64,000 nt of DNA from Coenobita brevimanus (Eukaryota; Arthropoda; Malacostraca; Decapoda; Coenobitidae): the NCBI GenBank assembly GCA_032717465.1, contig CM064666.1, positions 19,220,511 through 19,284,510 of the forward strand, in the 5' to 3' direction. How positions within the stretch are numbered: position 1 is the stretch's first letter; each line of letters starts with the position of its first letter. The position numbers were made by a program, and so were the translations under genes. This document shows, piece by piece, positions 54,560-64,000 of the stretch. The notes beneath the pieces are model-generated. The model saw only the letters and a list, made by a program, of their open reading frames with translations. It was not told the origin of the DNA and did not search any database.

Positions 54560-55675
54560 ATAACTTGCAAGAGAATATAAGGTCATTGTCCAGGTGCTTG
54601 TGGGTGCGAAAGTGGATGTATGTGGAATAACTGAAACAAAATGGAGAGGAGAAAGTGTGAGAGAATGGGAGTATGGATGGGGTATATGTGCAGGAGTAGG
54701 TGAGAATGAGAGGGCAAAGGAAGGAGTATGTATAGTTGCGAGTAAAAGATGGAAGAAGAGCATAAGACAGTATGGATCAGTTGGGTCAAGGACTGTGTGG
54801 GTAAAGTTGAAAGTTGGAATACAAATGTGGGCGATTGTGTGTGTGTATGCACCAACGCAAGATCGTGCTAGAAGAGTGAGAGAAGAGTTCTGGACAAATG
54901 TAGAAGTGTGCATGGAAAAGTCTGGAAGAAATGAGAGAGTGTTTTTGATCGGTGATATGAATGGTAAAGTTGGGAATGTGATGGTGGATGGAATAGTTGG
55001 TGAGTGGGGTGTGCCTCCTGAGATAGATGAGAATGGGAGTGCGTTAGTGGACATTTGTGCTGGGAGGGGGTTGGTGATAGCCAATACCCTCTTCAGGCAT
55101 AAAATGATCCACAGGTATACATGGCGAGTGATGAGAAGGGTGGGTGGTGAACTGAATGAAAGGAAGGCAATGATTGATTATGTGTGTGTGGATGAAGGGA
55201 TGCAAAGATGTGTAATGGATGCAAGAGCTTATAAAGGTTGGGGGAGTGGACTTTCTGACCACTACTTGGTGGTGGCAAGAATTAGGATTGAAGTAATATG
55301 GAGGAATAGAAGAAGGGAAAGACGAGAAGAAGGAGTAGTTGCAAGGAGAGTGGAAAGGTTACAAGAGGATGAGAAAAAGGCAGAGTATAAGAGAGAAGTG
55401 GAGGAACGAATGGGCAAATATGAATTGGAGCAGATGGGAGACGTGGAAGGTGTGTGTAAGATATTTACAGAAGAAATATGTGCAGCATGTGATGTGGTGT
55501 GTGGAAGAGAAGACGGAGGGGGGTGCAAGGAACAGTATGGTGGACTGAAGAGGTGAGACAGGCTGTGGCACAAAAGAAGAAAGCATACAATGAATGGATG
55601 AGAAATAGGGGTGTTGAAGAAGTTGAGAAGCGGAAGAGAGAGTTATATGTAGAAAGAGAGAGGTGAAAAGATTAG
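54560..55675 (+). pseudogene. LINE B apurinic endonuclease half
   Basis: The frame 54594-55556 (320 codons) is an exonuclease/endonuclease/phosphatase-fold domain that nicks the target DNA. It has ITETKW (residues 12-17, with the catalytic Glu), VYAPT (84-88), GDMNGKVG (120-127, with the catalytic Asp/Asn pair), MIDYVCVDEG (193-202) and SDHYLVV (221-227, with the terminal Asp-His). A Lys/Arg-rich linker follows. The frame ends at 55556. The continuation WWTEEVRQAVAQKKKAYNEW is in another frame, so at least one indel separates it. The N-terminus is truncated before the first strand. RTE-like by motif wording and by the repeat tail. Confidence 0.85.
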
Positions 55676-57520
55676 TAAGAGTAAGAAGAGAGTGGATGAG
55701 GAATTTGGAAGGAATTTGAGTGTAAAGTGGAGGGACTGTAAGAAAATGTTCTGGAAAGAGGTGAAAAGAGTAAGACAGGATGGAAGTGAAGTTAGCAGGG
55801 GAGTGAAAGATAAAAATGGTAGATTACTAGTGGAGAAGGGAGAAAAAGTGAGCAGATAGAGAACACTTTAAGGAATTGTTGAACATAGAGGATGGAAGTA
55901 ATGCGAGTATAAGTGGCTGGGGAATGGCTGGGAGGAGGAGGGAGGTGAGAAGACAGGAAGAAATCAGTAGGATAGAAGTTGTGGAAGCAATGAAGAAAGT
56001 TAAATCGGGGAAAGCCCCAGGAATTGATGGAGTGTGTGGTGAAATGCTGAAGCATGGGGGAGAGATAGTAGTAGAATGGATGTGGAAGATGTGCAGATTG
56101 GCCTGGGAGGAAGGTAGAGTCCCGGAGGATTGGAAGTAGGGTATAATTATTCCCTTGTACAAAGGAAAAGGGGAAAAAGAAGTGTGTGGTAATCATAGGG
56201 GCATTTGTCTTCTTAGTATAATAGGAAAAGTGTATGGTAGGATACTTACTGACAGAGTTAGAGAAAGAACAGAGAAATTAGTTGGAGAAGAACAGGGAGG
56301 CTTTAGGAAGGGAAAAGGTTGTGTAGATCAGATATTCATTCTTAGATCTTTAGTGGAAAAGTTTCTAGAGAAGGGAAAGAAGTTGTATGCAGCTTTCATG
56401 GATTTGTAGAATGCATATGACAGGGTGGATACACATGGAGTGTGGAAAGTGTTAAGAATATATAGAGTAGATGGGAAGTTGTTGAATGCTGTGAAGAGTA
56501 TGTACGATGGTGCGAAGGCTGCAGTGCGTGTGGATGGTGAACTAAGTGAATTTTTCTCTTTGAAAGTTGGGTTGAAACAGGGATGTGTCATGTCTCCATG
56601 GTTGTTCAATCTGTACATGGATGGGTTAATAAGAGAGGTACAAGGCAGGGTAGTGGATGTTGGAGTGGCCCTGGTGAGAGAGGATAGTGTTTGGAAACTC
56701 CCTGTACTGTTGTTTGCAGATGATACTGCGTTGTTGAGTGAAGACGAAGGAGAGCTGCAAGGCTTGGTGGATGAGATTGGGAGAGTGTGTAAGAAACGGA
56801 ATCTAAAGGTGAATGTAGGGAAGAGTAAAGTGATGGTCTTTGAGAGAGGTGAAGTCAGTGAATGTACAGCGAGGTTGGATGGTGAGGAATTGGAAAATGT
56901 GAGTACGTTTAAGTACTTGGGTAGTGTGATGAGTAAGGATGGAGGTTTGGAGGGTGAAGTGCTTGAAAGGGTACAGCAGAGAAGAAAGATTGCTGGTTCT
57001 TTGAAAGCAGTGATAAGAAACAGGGAAGTGAGCATGGAAGTGAAAAAGTTACTACATGACAGTATTGTGATACCAACTCTAACGTATGGAAGTGAAGCTT
57101 GGACGTTGTTGGAAGGACACAAGTCAAGAGTGAGAGCAGTGGAAATGAGTTATTTAAGAGGAGCCTGTGGAGTCACATGGAGAGACAGGCTGACGAATGA
57201 GGATATAAAGGAGCGTTGTGGTGTGGATGTGGATGTGATAGGAAGAGTTATGAGGAACACACTGAGGTGGTTTGGCCATATGGAGAGGATGGAGGGTGAA
57301 AGACTGACGAAGAGAGAGTATGTGAGTGAGGTGGAGGGGGGAAGAGGGAGGGGGAGGCCGAGGATGAGATGGAGGGATGGAGTGGAGAGGTATATGAGAG
57401 AGGGGGATGTGAGTTGGAAGCAGGGCAGTGAAATGGCAGGGGACAGGGCGACTTGGAGGCGATTTGTTTGTGGCCACCCCACACGGGATTGAGGCGTCTG
57501 GCAATAGATAGATAGATAGT
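55676..57520 (+). pseudogene. LINE B reverse transcriptase half with (GATA)n tail
   Basis: One frame (phase of 55876) runs from MKKVKSGKAPGIDGVCGEML through a TAG at 56137-56139 (after EDWK), then NHRGICLLSIIGKVYGRILT, a second TAG at 56407-56409 (in FMDL-stop-NAYDRVD, where an AFDRV-type motif follows), then an uninterrupted 355 codons (56425-57492). That part contains GLKQGCVMSPWLFNLYMDGL, the catalytic LLFADDTALLSEDE (FADD at residues 97-100), KVNVGKSKVMVFERGEV, KYLGSVMSKDGG, TYGSEAWTLLEGHKSRVRAV and RWFGHMERMEGERLTKREYV. The 3' UTR is short and ends in ATAGATAGATAGATAG. Only two stops and one or two shifts break it, so it is the youngest family member here. Confidence 0.9.
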
Positions 57521-57689
57521 AATGCCTTCTAAATGGAGCTGAGAATTTTTAAAAGACTGATAGTAGAATAAATGGATGTAAAGCCCATTTTACTCGTTAC
57601 TCTTCTGTTAAACCTTCCCATTTACCTGCCTCCTTTTATAGTTCTGGACATTTTACATCCTGTGCCAAAGAAAACTATATTTATCTAAG

Positions 57690-57775
57690 CAGACGCCTTA
57701 ATCCTGTAAGGGGTGGGCACTGACAAATCACCTACATGTCGCCCTGCCCCTGCCATTTCACTGCCCTCTGCCCCA
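57690..57775 (-). mobile_element. LINE B 3' terminal fragment, minus strand
   Basis: AGACGCCTTAATCCTGTAAG, GGGTGGGCACTGACAAATCA and CCATTTCACTGCCCTCTGCC. The GATA tail is reduced. Confidence 0.78.
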
Positions 57776-57898
57776 AAGAAAACTACACATGGATAATGAT
57801 ACCAATGACTGATAATTGCTACAGAACTGCAAAGCAATACTAACCTTCATTCCACTGTGGCTTAACTTGATGTGTAGTACCAACTGCAGATATGTGGT

Positions 57899-58215
57899 TT
57901 AGTCCAGTCATGGATGGCAGCTAACTTGGTGAAGAGGTAGAAATGGCCAGAGTTGAGTCACCAGCAATGGCAATCCTTCCACTCCTGAAAATCATCCACA
58001 CCACATTACTCACTAACTCAAGGATACTGTACTTGTCTATCTACCTATATATCTATTGCCAGACACCATAATCCCGTAACAGGTGGTCGTTTGGCTGCAA
58101 GTTAGTTATTTTATATGGAGGGAAACTAACCCACCACCAACCCACTTGCTGACACATAGGGAACATGTATGGGTTGGTTATATAGTTACCACCCAATGTT
58201 GTAAATGGTTTCCTG
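57899..58215. repeat. Repeat I, unit 2, with repeat H end
   Basis: Partner of 54083-54362 at an offset of about 3.8 kb and visibly more diverged than the large duplicon. It contains (CTAT)-rich LINE B tail text at 58040-58085 and ends with the repeat H GTTACCACCCAATGTTGTAA. Confidence 0.75.
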
Positions 58216-58724
58216 GCATCTAGGAAACTTTTTGGCTTGTCAATCAATGTAAAGCCACCTGAAAAAGAAAACAAGATTAACAAAAAGTGACAGAAAAGAT
58301 GGCAGAAATAGGAAGAGATGAGGACAGACACAGAAAAATGAGAGAAAATGTCACAGTCAAGCTCACCTGGCCACACACGTTTATATATTATTACGGTACT
58401 GTGATCCCTTGGTTATCATGCATACCTGGTACAAGGCTTGGTGTATGATAAAGAACTTGCACAATAACAAAAGCACACTACCTATGGGATTTACCCTACA
58501 GTACCGGGCATCCCAAGTGCAATCCCAAATTTTCCCTTTGACAATAACACAGACCCACTAAATACATACATTATGATATGCTGTGCATCAGAAACACACA
58601 CAGGCATGGTAAGATTAATAGAAAGTGAAGACACAATAAGGAACACACACCATAGAAAGACATGAGATGGGCCTGAGATAAGGGGTTGTCATACTAAGGG
58701 GTGGAGAAGTATCATTACTGGCAG

Positions 58725-60085
58725 TAGAATGGATTTGGAAGATGTGCAGACTGGCCTGGGAGGAAGGCAGAGTCCCGGAGGATTGGAAGTCAGGTATAAT
58801 CATTCCCCTGTACAAAGGAAAAGGGGAAAAAGTGTATGGTAGGAGACCTACTGACAGAGTTAGGGAAATAACAAAGGAATTAGTTGAAGAACAGGGAGGT
58901 TTTAGGAAGGGATGAGGTTGTGCAGATCAGATATTCATTCTTAGGTCTTTAGTGAAGAAGTTTCTAGAGAACAGACAGAAGTTGTATGTGGCTTCACGGA
59001 TTTGGAGAAAGCATGTGACAGGGTGGATAGACAAGGAATGTGGAAAGTATTAGGAATACATGGAATAAATGGGAAGTTGTTGAAAGCCATGAAGAGTATG
59101 TATAAGGGTGCTAAGGCTGCAGTGTAAGTGGATAGGGAACTGAGTGAATTGTTCTCTTTGAAGGTTGGATTGAAACAAGGACATATCATGTCTCCATGGT
59201 TGTTCAATCAGTATATGGATGGGGTTATAAAAGAGATACAAGGTAGGACAGCAGATACTGGAGCAGCGCTAATGACAGAGGGCAGTGTGTGGAAAATCCC
59301 TGTACTGTTGTTTGCAGATGATATTGTGTTGTTAAGTGAAGATGAAGGGGAGCTGCAAGGCTTGTTGGATGAGTTTGGGGGAGCGTGTAAGAAACGGAAT
59401 CTAAAGGTGAATGTAGGGAAGAGTAAAGTGATGGTCTTTGAGAGAGGTGAAGTCAGTGAATGCAGAGTGAGATTGGATGAGGAGGAAATGGAAAATGTGA
59501 GTGCATTTAAGTACCTGGGTAGTGTGATGAGTAAAGATGGAAGTTTGGAGGGTGAAGTGCTTGACAGGGTACAACAAGGATGAAAGGTTGCAGGTTCTTT
59601 GAGGGCAGTGATAAAAAACAGGGAAGTGAGCATGGAGGTGAAAAAGTTACTGCATGACAGTACTGTGATAACAACTAACATATGGAAGTGAAGCTTGGAC
59701 CTTGTTGGAAGGACACAAGTCAAGAGAGAGGGCAATGGAAATGAGTTATTTGAGAGGAGCATGTGGAGTCACATGGAGAGACAGACTGACAAATGAGGAT
59801 GTGAAGGAGCGTTGTGGTGTAGATGGGATAGGAAGCGTTACGAGAAGCAATCTGAGGTGGTTTGGTCATGTGGAGAAGATGGAGAGTGACACTGACGAGG
59901 AGTGTGTATGTGAATGAGGTGGAGGGAGGGCAAGGCCAAGGATGAGATGGTGGGAAGGAGTGGAGAGGTACATGAGAACGGGGTGTGTAAGCTGGGAGCA
60001 TGGCATTGGACAGGGCAACATAGAGGCAATTTGTTTGTGGCCATCCCTTATGGGATTAAGGTGTCTGGCAATAGATAGATAGACA
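58725..60085 (+). pseudogene. LINE B, second large copy, broken
   Basis: It begins inside the RT N-terminal region (GTAGAATGGATTTGGAAGAT, as at 56068 in the longer copy). A deletion removes NHRGICLLSIIG. A frame at 59128-59583 keeps GLKQGHIMSPWLFNQYMDGV, LLFADDIVLLSEDEGELQGL and KYLGSVMSKDGS. Further frames follow after a stop (QQG-stop) and a one-base loss at ACAACTAACATATGG. The 3' end is GGATTAAGGTGTCTGGCAAT with (GATA)n. It differs from 54560-57520 at many sites, so it is an older insertion. Confidence 0.88.
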
Positions 60086-60599
60086 GAGTAGCAGTAGCTG
60101 GTAAATTATTTTTTTCAGTTTTACAATCCTTTATTATAGCACATATTCTCACATTCATGCATCTTTGGAGTTTATTTGATATCATACAAATACTGTGTGT
60201 TCTTCATTACTATCTGATAGTTAAAGCAATTATTAGATGCATTCTGTAACCAGGATTTGCAACACATTTCCTGTCACTATTGTATTTGTCACTATTATAT
60301 TTGATTTCTGTATTTTCAACGATGTTTTTATTACGTTTCCAGGTGTCAAAAACACAATAATTGTGTTATGATTTTATGGAACTTTATAATTAACATCTTC
60401 ACTTCTGGCAAACTCTGAATATCATTTAAACTCCTATCTGTCAAAAAAATAATAATAATAATAAAATACAAAAATAATAATAATCACAATAATACTTTCA
60501 GTATGCAATATTAAATTTTGCGCTTATTTACAGTTTCCAAGCATTTTCAGTGTTAGATAGTGAAACTTCATTGACAGGTCAACTTGGGAAATATCAAGA
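60086..60599. other. Unassigned AT-rich sequence
   Basis: Contains a short (AAT)n patch at 60448-60490. No recognised repeat or frame. Confidence 0.5.
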
Positions 60600-60800
60600 A
60601 ATAGGACCTCCTTTCCCACCCTAGGGCAGAGTGAGGAGTGGCAATGTCCAGACAGCCCAAATTTGCCCAATCCAATCGGTTATACTTCCATACGTTCATC
60701 ATTCAAGCCCCGAGAATCCTGGCTCTATCTGATACGCTAAAAACATTCACCATGTTCTGTAGCTTCACACAAACGTATCCAACAGAGTCAATCCAGACGA
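60600..60800. repeat. Dispersed repeat F, partial
   Basis: CCCACCCTAGGGCAGAGTGA, GGAGTGGCAATGTCCAGACA, CAGCCCAAATTTGCCCAATC and GTTCTGTAGCTTCACACAAA follow the F order. Confidence 0.65.
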
Positions 60801-60849
60801 TACCACGCTAAAAAGGGGTGCCAAATCCCTGATCATGCACTTCTCCTCA

Positions 60850-61530
60850 CAACATCCAGCCAGCCAGCTCGATCTCTTGTCAGTTCCCTAGCCTCACAGA
60901 CTTCCAAACCTCTCTTCCTCACACTCATCCACCATATCTCTCCACCTTCTCCTTGGCCTACCTCACCTCCTCCCTCCTTCAAATTCACTCAGCTATACCT
61001 TTTTCACCACTCTATTGTTATCCATTCTCTCCACTCAGTACACTCCCTTCGATTCTGGTGTCCACCGACTTCCTCACTCCACATCTTTCACGAATCACAT
61101 TATTTCGTATCCATCCACCTTCGGTGCTCCACATACATTTCTTAGCAGTCTCATCTTAGTTGCTCTCACTCTTGACTTTTCATTTTCATGCCACATTGCA
61201 GTCTCATGTTAAAGTTGGCACTACCACTCCTTGATGTAAGCCTCATGCAGCTGCAAATCTCAATCCTCTGTTTTTTATCAAGGCCTTCATTGCACCAGCT
61301 ACTTTTCCTTGTCACTCTACTTTCAACTTCTTTTGCACATTTTCCTCTCTTTTCTATCACTGTACCCAAGTAACTGAGCTCTTTCACCAATTCCAGTCTC
61401 TCTTGATTCACTGCAACAGCACTGGGAGTAACCTTCTCTCTCAATAACCATCACTTTTCTCTTTTCTACATTTACTCTCAAGGTGCAATGCTTACAGTCC
61501 ATGATTCCAGTTGCTTCCTACCGTCAACAA
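60850..61530 (-). pseudogene. LINE D 3' coding fragment
   Basis: The minus-strand frame 61166-61444 reads MREKVTPSAVAVNQERLELV, KELSYLGTVIEKRGKCAKEV and ESRVTRKSSWCNEGLDKKQR, a reverse-transcriptase C-terminal block of the KYLG (here SYLGTVI) type. Upstream, KRKVMVIERE-like text (61440-61480) gives the preceding motif in another frame. It differs in wording from LINE A, B and C, so it is a fourth family. The copy is truncated on both sides. Confidence 0.7.
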
Positions 61531-61792
61531 CATAACTTTTTGACCACATTACAAACATGATGGTCACAAATGTGTTGTCTCCAGCATTATTATTAAGCTT
61601 GCTACCACTACACCATAATATCAATAAGAGTTCTGTCTACTTTCCCATACACTGTCACTGAGAGTACCTTGTTCCTAGGGTTGTCAACAAGCACCCTAAG
61701 TTTGTAAATTATAAGCTTTCCTTATATAATGCCATTCATATTTCCAGTGGTTAACACAGCTGCTTTATGTACCTAGTGCCTGTTGCCATTAA
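61531..61792. other. Unassigned sequence
   Basis: If 61793-61948 is a first exon, this would be the start of its intron. No other signal. Confidence 0.35.
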
Positions 61793-61948
61793 AGACGACA
61801 ACGCAGTGACCTGGCTCATGTATTCCTCTACAAGAGTGGACACAACAGTCGCAGACTCTTGTGTCTCTGCAAACAACGGAAAAGTTGCCATCTGAAGGGA
61901 AGAACTACTGCTTAGATTGAAAATATATGATTCTCCAATATCTGCCAT
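61793..61948 (-). CDS. Candidate host first coding exon (unassigned protein)
   Basis: Minus-strand ATG near 61948 (or 61963, giving MTQSS before it) opens MADIGESYIFNLSSSSSLQM, then FPLFAETQESATVVSTLVEE, YMSQVTALSSLMATGT, followed by AG|GTACAT, a passable donor at 61792/61793. It is not part of any repeat seen here. Codon content is ordinary, and the DNA just upstream is GC-rich and transposon-free, as for a promoter. I do not recognise the protein. The frame would otherwise end 22 bases later, so a chance ORF of 70 codons remains possible. Confidence 0.35.
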
Positions 61949-61963
61949 GCTGCTTTGCGTCAT

Positions 61964-62100
61964 CAGCTGACCGGGGTGTTTGTTTACATTCGTCAGTACG
62001 GCTCGAGTACTGTTTTTGCGGCGCCACTTTGCCTTAAGCCAAAGAGCGAAGCCAGGCTTCAGCCTTAGGCCTCACAAAAACGCGCCTTTTGTTTGGCAGG
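61964..62100 (-). promoter_or_regulatory. GC-rich upstream region of the candidate exon
   Basis: CpG-containing text (GGCGCCGC, CTCGAG, AACGCGCC) stands out against the AT-rich surroundings and lies directly 5' of the candidate minus-strand ATG. No TATA box is evident. Promoter status is inference. Confidence 0.3.
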
Positions 62101-62221
62101 TTGGATGGCTGGCTGGATGGGACATGAGGGAGGGAGAGGCAGCACGAGGATGAGAGAGGGGGAGGAGGAGATGAGGAGAGCTAGGGTGCTGCGGAATAGA
62201 TATAAAGGTAGGTAGATAGAT

Positions 62222-62273
<52 letters not shown>
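62222..62273. repeat. (GA)n microsatellite
   Basis: About 26 uninterrupted GA units, followed at 62290-62395 by degenerate GACA/GATA repeats. Confidence 0.97.
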
Positions 62274-62278
<5 letters not shown>

Positions 62279-62489
62279 ATAAGTACATAGGCAGACGGAC
62301 AGACAGACAAATAGATAGGCGGATAGATAGAATTAGATAGACACGGATAGACAGACAGACGGACAAATAGACAGACAGACGGATAGATAGACAAAGGCTC
62401 CTATGACCCATTTTAAGCTCTATAATTTAAGCTCTACTTTAAGCTCTATTAATTAGGCTCTATTATTATGCCCTATTGTAAGCTTCATC

Positions 62490-62492
62490 ATT

Positions 62493-62523
<31 letters not shown>

Positions 62524-62545
62524 GTAATAGTAACTACTAGTAGTA

Positions 62546-62595
<50 letters not shown>

Positions 62596-62631
62596 AATAA
62601 TAATAACAATAATAATAAGAGTAATAGTAAC

Positions 62632-62673
<42 letters not shown>

Positions 62674-62719
62674 CAAGAACACTAATAATAATAACAATAA
62701 TAATAAGAGTAATAGTAAC

Positions 62720-62758
<39 letters not shown>

Positions 62759-62801
62759 CAACACAAATAATAATAACAATAATAATAAGAGTAATAGTAA
62801 C

Positions 62802-62846
<45 letters not shown>

Positions 62847-62889
62847 CAACACTAATAATAATAACAATAATAATAAGAGTAATAGTAAC

Positions 62890-62936
<47 letters not shown>
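62490..62936. repeat. (TAA)n array with higher-order structure
   Basis: TAA runs are punctuated four times by the same interlude: AACACTAATAATAATAACAA, then TAATAATAAGAGTAATAGTA. These occur at about 62590, 62679, 62760 and 62850. The repeating unit is therefore about 80-91 bp, not 3 bp. The poly-Leu/Ile/Tyr frames here are meaningless. Confidence 0.9.
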
Positions 62937-63015
62937 CTGCCAAAGATATTGTTAAGTATTTGGCTTCATGTAAATCCTCGGAATTAATTAATTATATTTT
63001 AGCTGAGAATTATTT

Positions 63016-63020
<5 letters not shown>

Positions 63021-63092
<72 letters not shown>
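63021..63092. repeat. (CT)n(CA)n microsatellite
   Basis: CT units pass into CA units. Confidence 0.95.
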
Positions 63093-63094
<2 letters not shown>

Positions 63095-63120
63095 CCATCC
63101 AACTCCATACTACCTCTCCT

Positions 63121-63462
63121 ACACCCCTCCTATAACCTCCCCCCTATAACACCCCTCTTATAACACCCCCTCTATAACACCCCTCCTATAACACCCCCTC
63201 TATAACACCCCTTCTATAACACCCCCTCTATAACACCCCCTCTATAACACCCCTCCTATAACACCCCCTCTATAACACCCCCCCTATAACACCCCCTCTA
63301 TAACACCCCTCCTATAACACCCCCTCTATAACACCCCTTCTATAACACCCCTCCTATAACACCCCCTCTATAACACCCCTCCTATAACACCCCCTCTATA
63401 ACACCCCTCCTATAACACCCCTCCTATAACACCCCTCCTATAACACCCCTCCTATAACACCC
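63121..63462. repeat. TATAACACCCCYYC minisatellite
   Basis: About 24 units of a 13-15-base repeat, TATAACACCCCTCC, with variants CCCCTC, CCCTTC and CCCCCC. One strand is almost free of G. Confidence 0.93.
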
Positions 63463-63538
63463 CTTCACCCCGCCATCCCATCTATAACTAACAACTTTTC
63501 TTGTCTTCCCGAATGACGTCATTTACATATATACTAAG

Positions 63539-63540
<2 letters not shown>

Positions 63541-63576
<36 letters not shown>

Positions 63577-63610
63577 CCCTTTCATCCCCATCACCTTGTT
63601 TTGGTAGTAG

Positions 63611-63641
<31 letters not shown>

Positions 63642-63726
63642 ATACGCGCGCACACACACACACACACAAACACACACACCTCGTCATTCTCATTTTCTTT
63701 CCGTAGTTTCTCTCTCTCTCTCTCTC
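63541..63726. repeat. Cluster of (CA)n and (CT)n microsatellites
   Basis: CA at 63541-63572, CT at 63616-63640, CA at 63650-63679 and CT at 63711-63725, with short unique spacers. Confidence 0.93.
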
Positions 63727-63844
63727 ATAAAAAAACAAACAGCACAGGTAAAAGTGTCACGTACATGCCAGTTCTTTCTCCCAGGTAGGTCCCATAAGGT
63801 GAGGTGTAAAGGCGGTGCTTTGGGGTATGTCAGGGCTCTCTTTA

Positions 63845-63848
<4 letters not shown>

Positions 63849-63923
<75 letters not shown>

Positions 63924-63944
63924 GAGCGAGAGAGAGAGAGAGAG
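63849..63944. repeat. (GA)n(CAGA)n microsatellite
   Basis: GA units at 63849-63899, then GACA at 63900-63922, then GA again. Confidence 0.95.
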
Positions 63945-63961
63945 TTGCGGGTATTGTTTGG

Positions 63962-63962
<1 letters not shown>

Positions 63963-64000
<38 letters not shown>
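63963..64000. repeat. (GT)n microsatellite, cut by the window end
   Basis: At least 18 GT units, continuing beyond the window. Confidence 0.95.

Noticed and set aside
55044..55262. Minus-strand frames across LINE B
   Set aside because: Shadows of the endonuclease and RT frames. The plus strand carries the family motifs.
62488..62943. Poly-Leu/Ile/Tyr frames resembling membrane proteins
   Set aside because: They are by-products of (TAA)n in three phases. The same DNA gives LLLL, IIII or YYYY.
63110..63470. CRISPR-like or telomeric array at the C-rich minisatellite
   Set aside because: There are no spacers between units, the unit is 13-15 bases with variants, and it does not match the arthropod TTAGG telomere repeat.

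Overview
The window looks like intergenic or intronic DNA from an arthropod, most likely a decapod crustacean. The grounds are the absence of any compact host gene, dense long microsatellites ((CA)n, (GA)n, (TAA)n, (GATA)n), several RTE-like and other LINE families nested in one another, and a copia fragment whose RNase H end resembles the GalEA-type copia elements I associate with crustaceans. There is no bacterial-style gene organisation. Almost every long reading frame is a broken transposable-element gene or a shadow of one. The species call is inference.

Layout. Positions 1-19205 (copy A) and 30488-47257 (copy B) are the same sequence. I count about 15 substitutions in the first 2.3 kb, roughly 0.7%. 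A 100-N gap (21401-21500) lies between them. The order inside each copy is: RTE-like LINE (family A, minus strand); dispersed repeat F; a probable unclassified DNA transposon with a broken ORF; then a mosaic of 5'-truncated LINE fragments (families A, B and C); then a decayed unrecognised gene or element (here called E) that is itself interrupted by LINE C. Each copy carries one private transposon. Copy A holds a 4,239-bp piggyBac element at 3736-7974, with TTAA on both sides and 15-bp near-inverted ends. Copy B holds a 1,806-bp non-autonomous hAT element at 42464-44269, with a perfect 18-bp inverted terminal repeat and an 8-bp target duplication. Each copy preserves the other's empty site, so both boundaries are exact to the base.

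Outside the duplicon, 19206-30000 is mostly unrecognised AT-rich DNA with short dispersed repeats, a 50-unit (GT)n tract, a decayed LINE B and two small tandem arrays. Region 47258-53600 holds LINE B and C fragments and a copia 3' end with its LTR. Region 54590-57520 is the best preserved LINE B, with an endonuclease half and a reverse-transcriptase half but with frameshifts and two in-frame stops. It has a (GATA)n tail, and a shorter copy lies at 58725-60085. A fourth LINE fragment is at 60850-61530. The last 2 kb is simple-sequence DNA, including a (TAA)n higher-order array and a TATAACACCCC-type minisatellite.

Possible host sequence is sparse and on the minus strand. One candidate is a first coding exon at 61793-61948 with GC-rich upstream DNA. 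The other is an exon-like unit with conserved acceptor and donor sites, found at 49451-49608, 29742-29877, 36313-36436 and 10067-10190. If both are real, the window would be the intron-rich 5' part of a minus-strand host gene. That is inference, and two of the three independent units contain stops in the shared frame.
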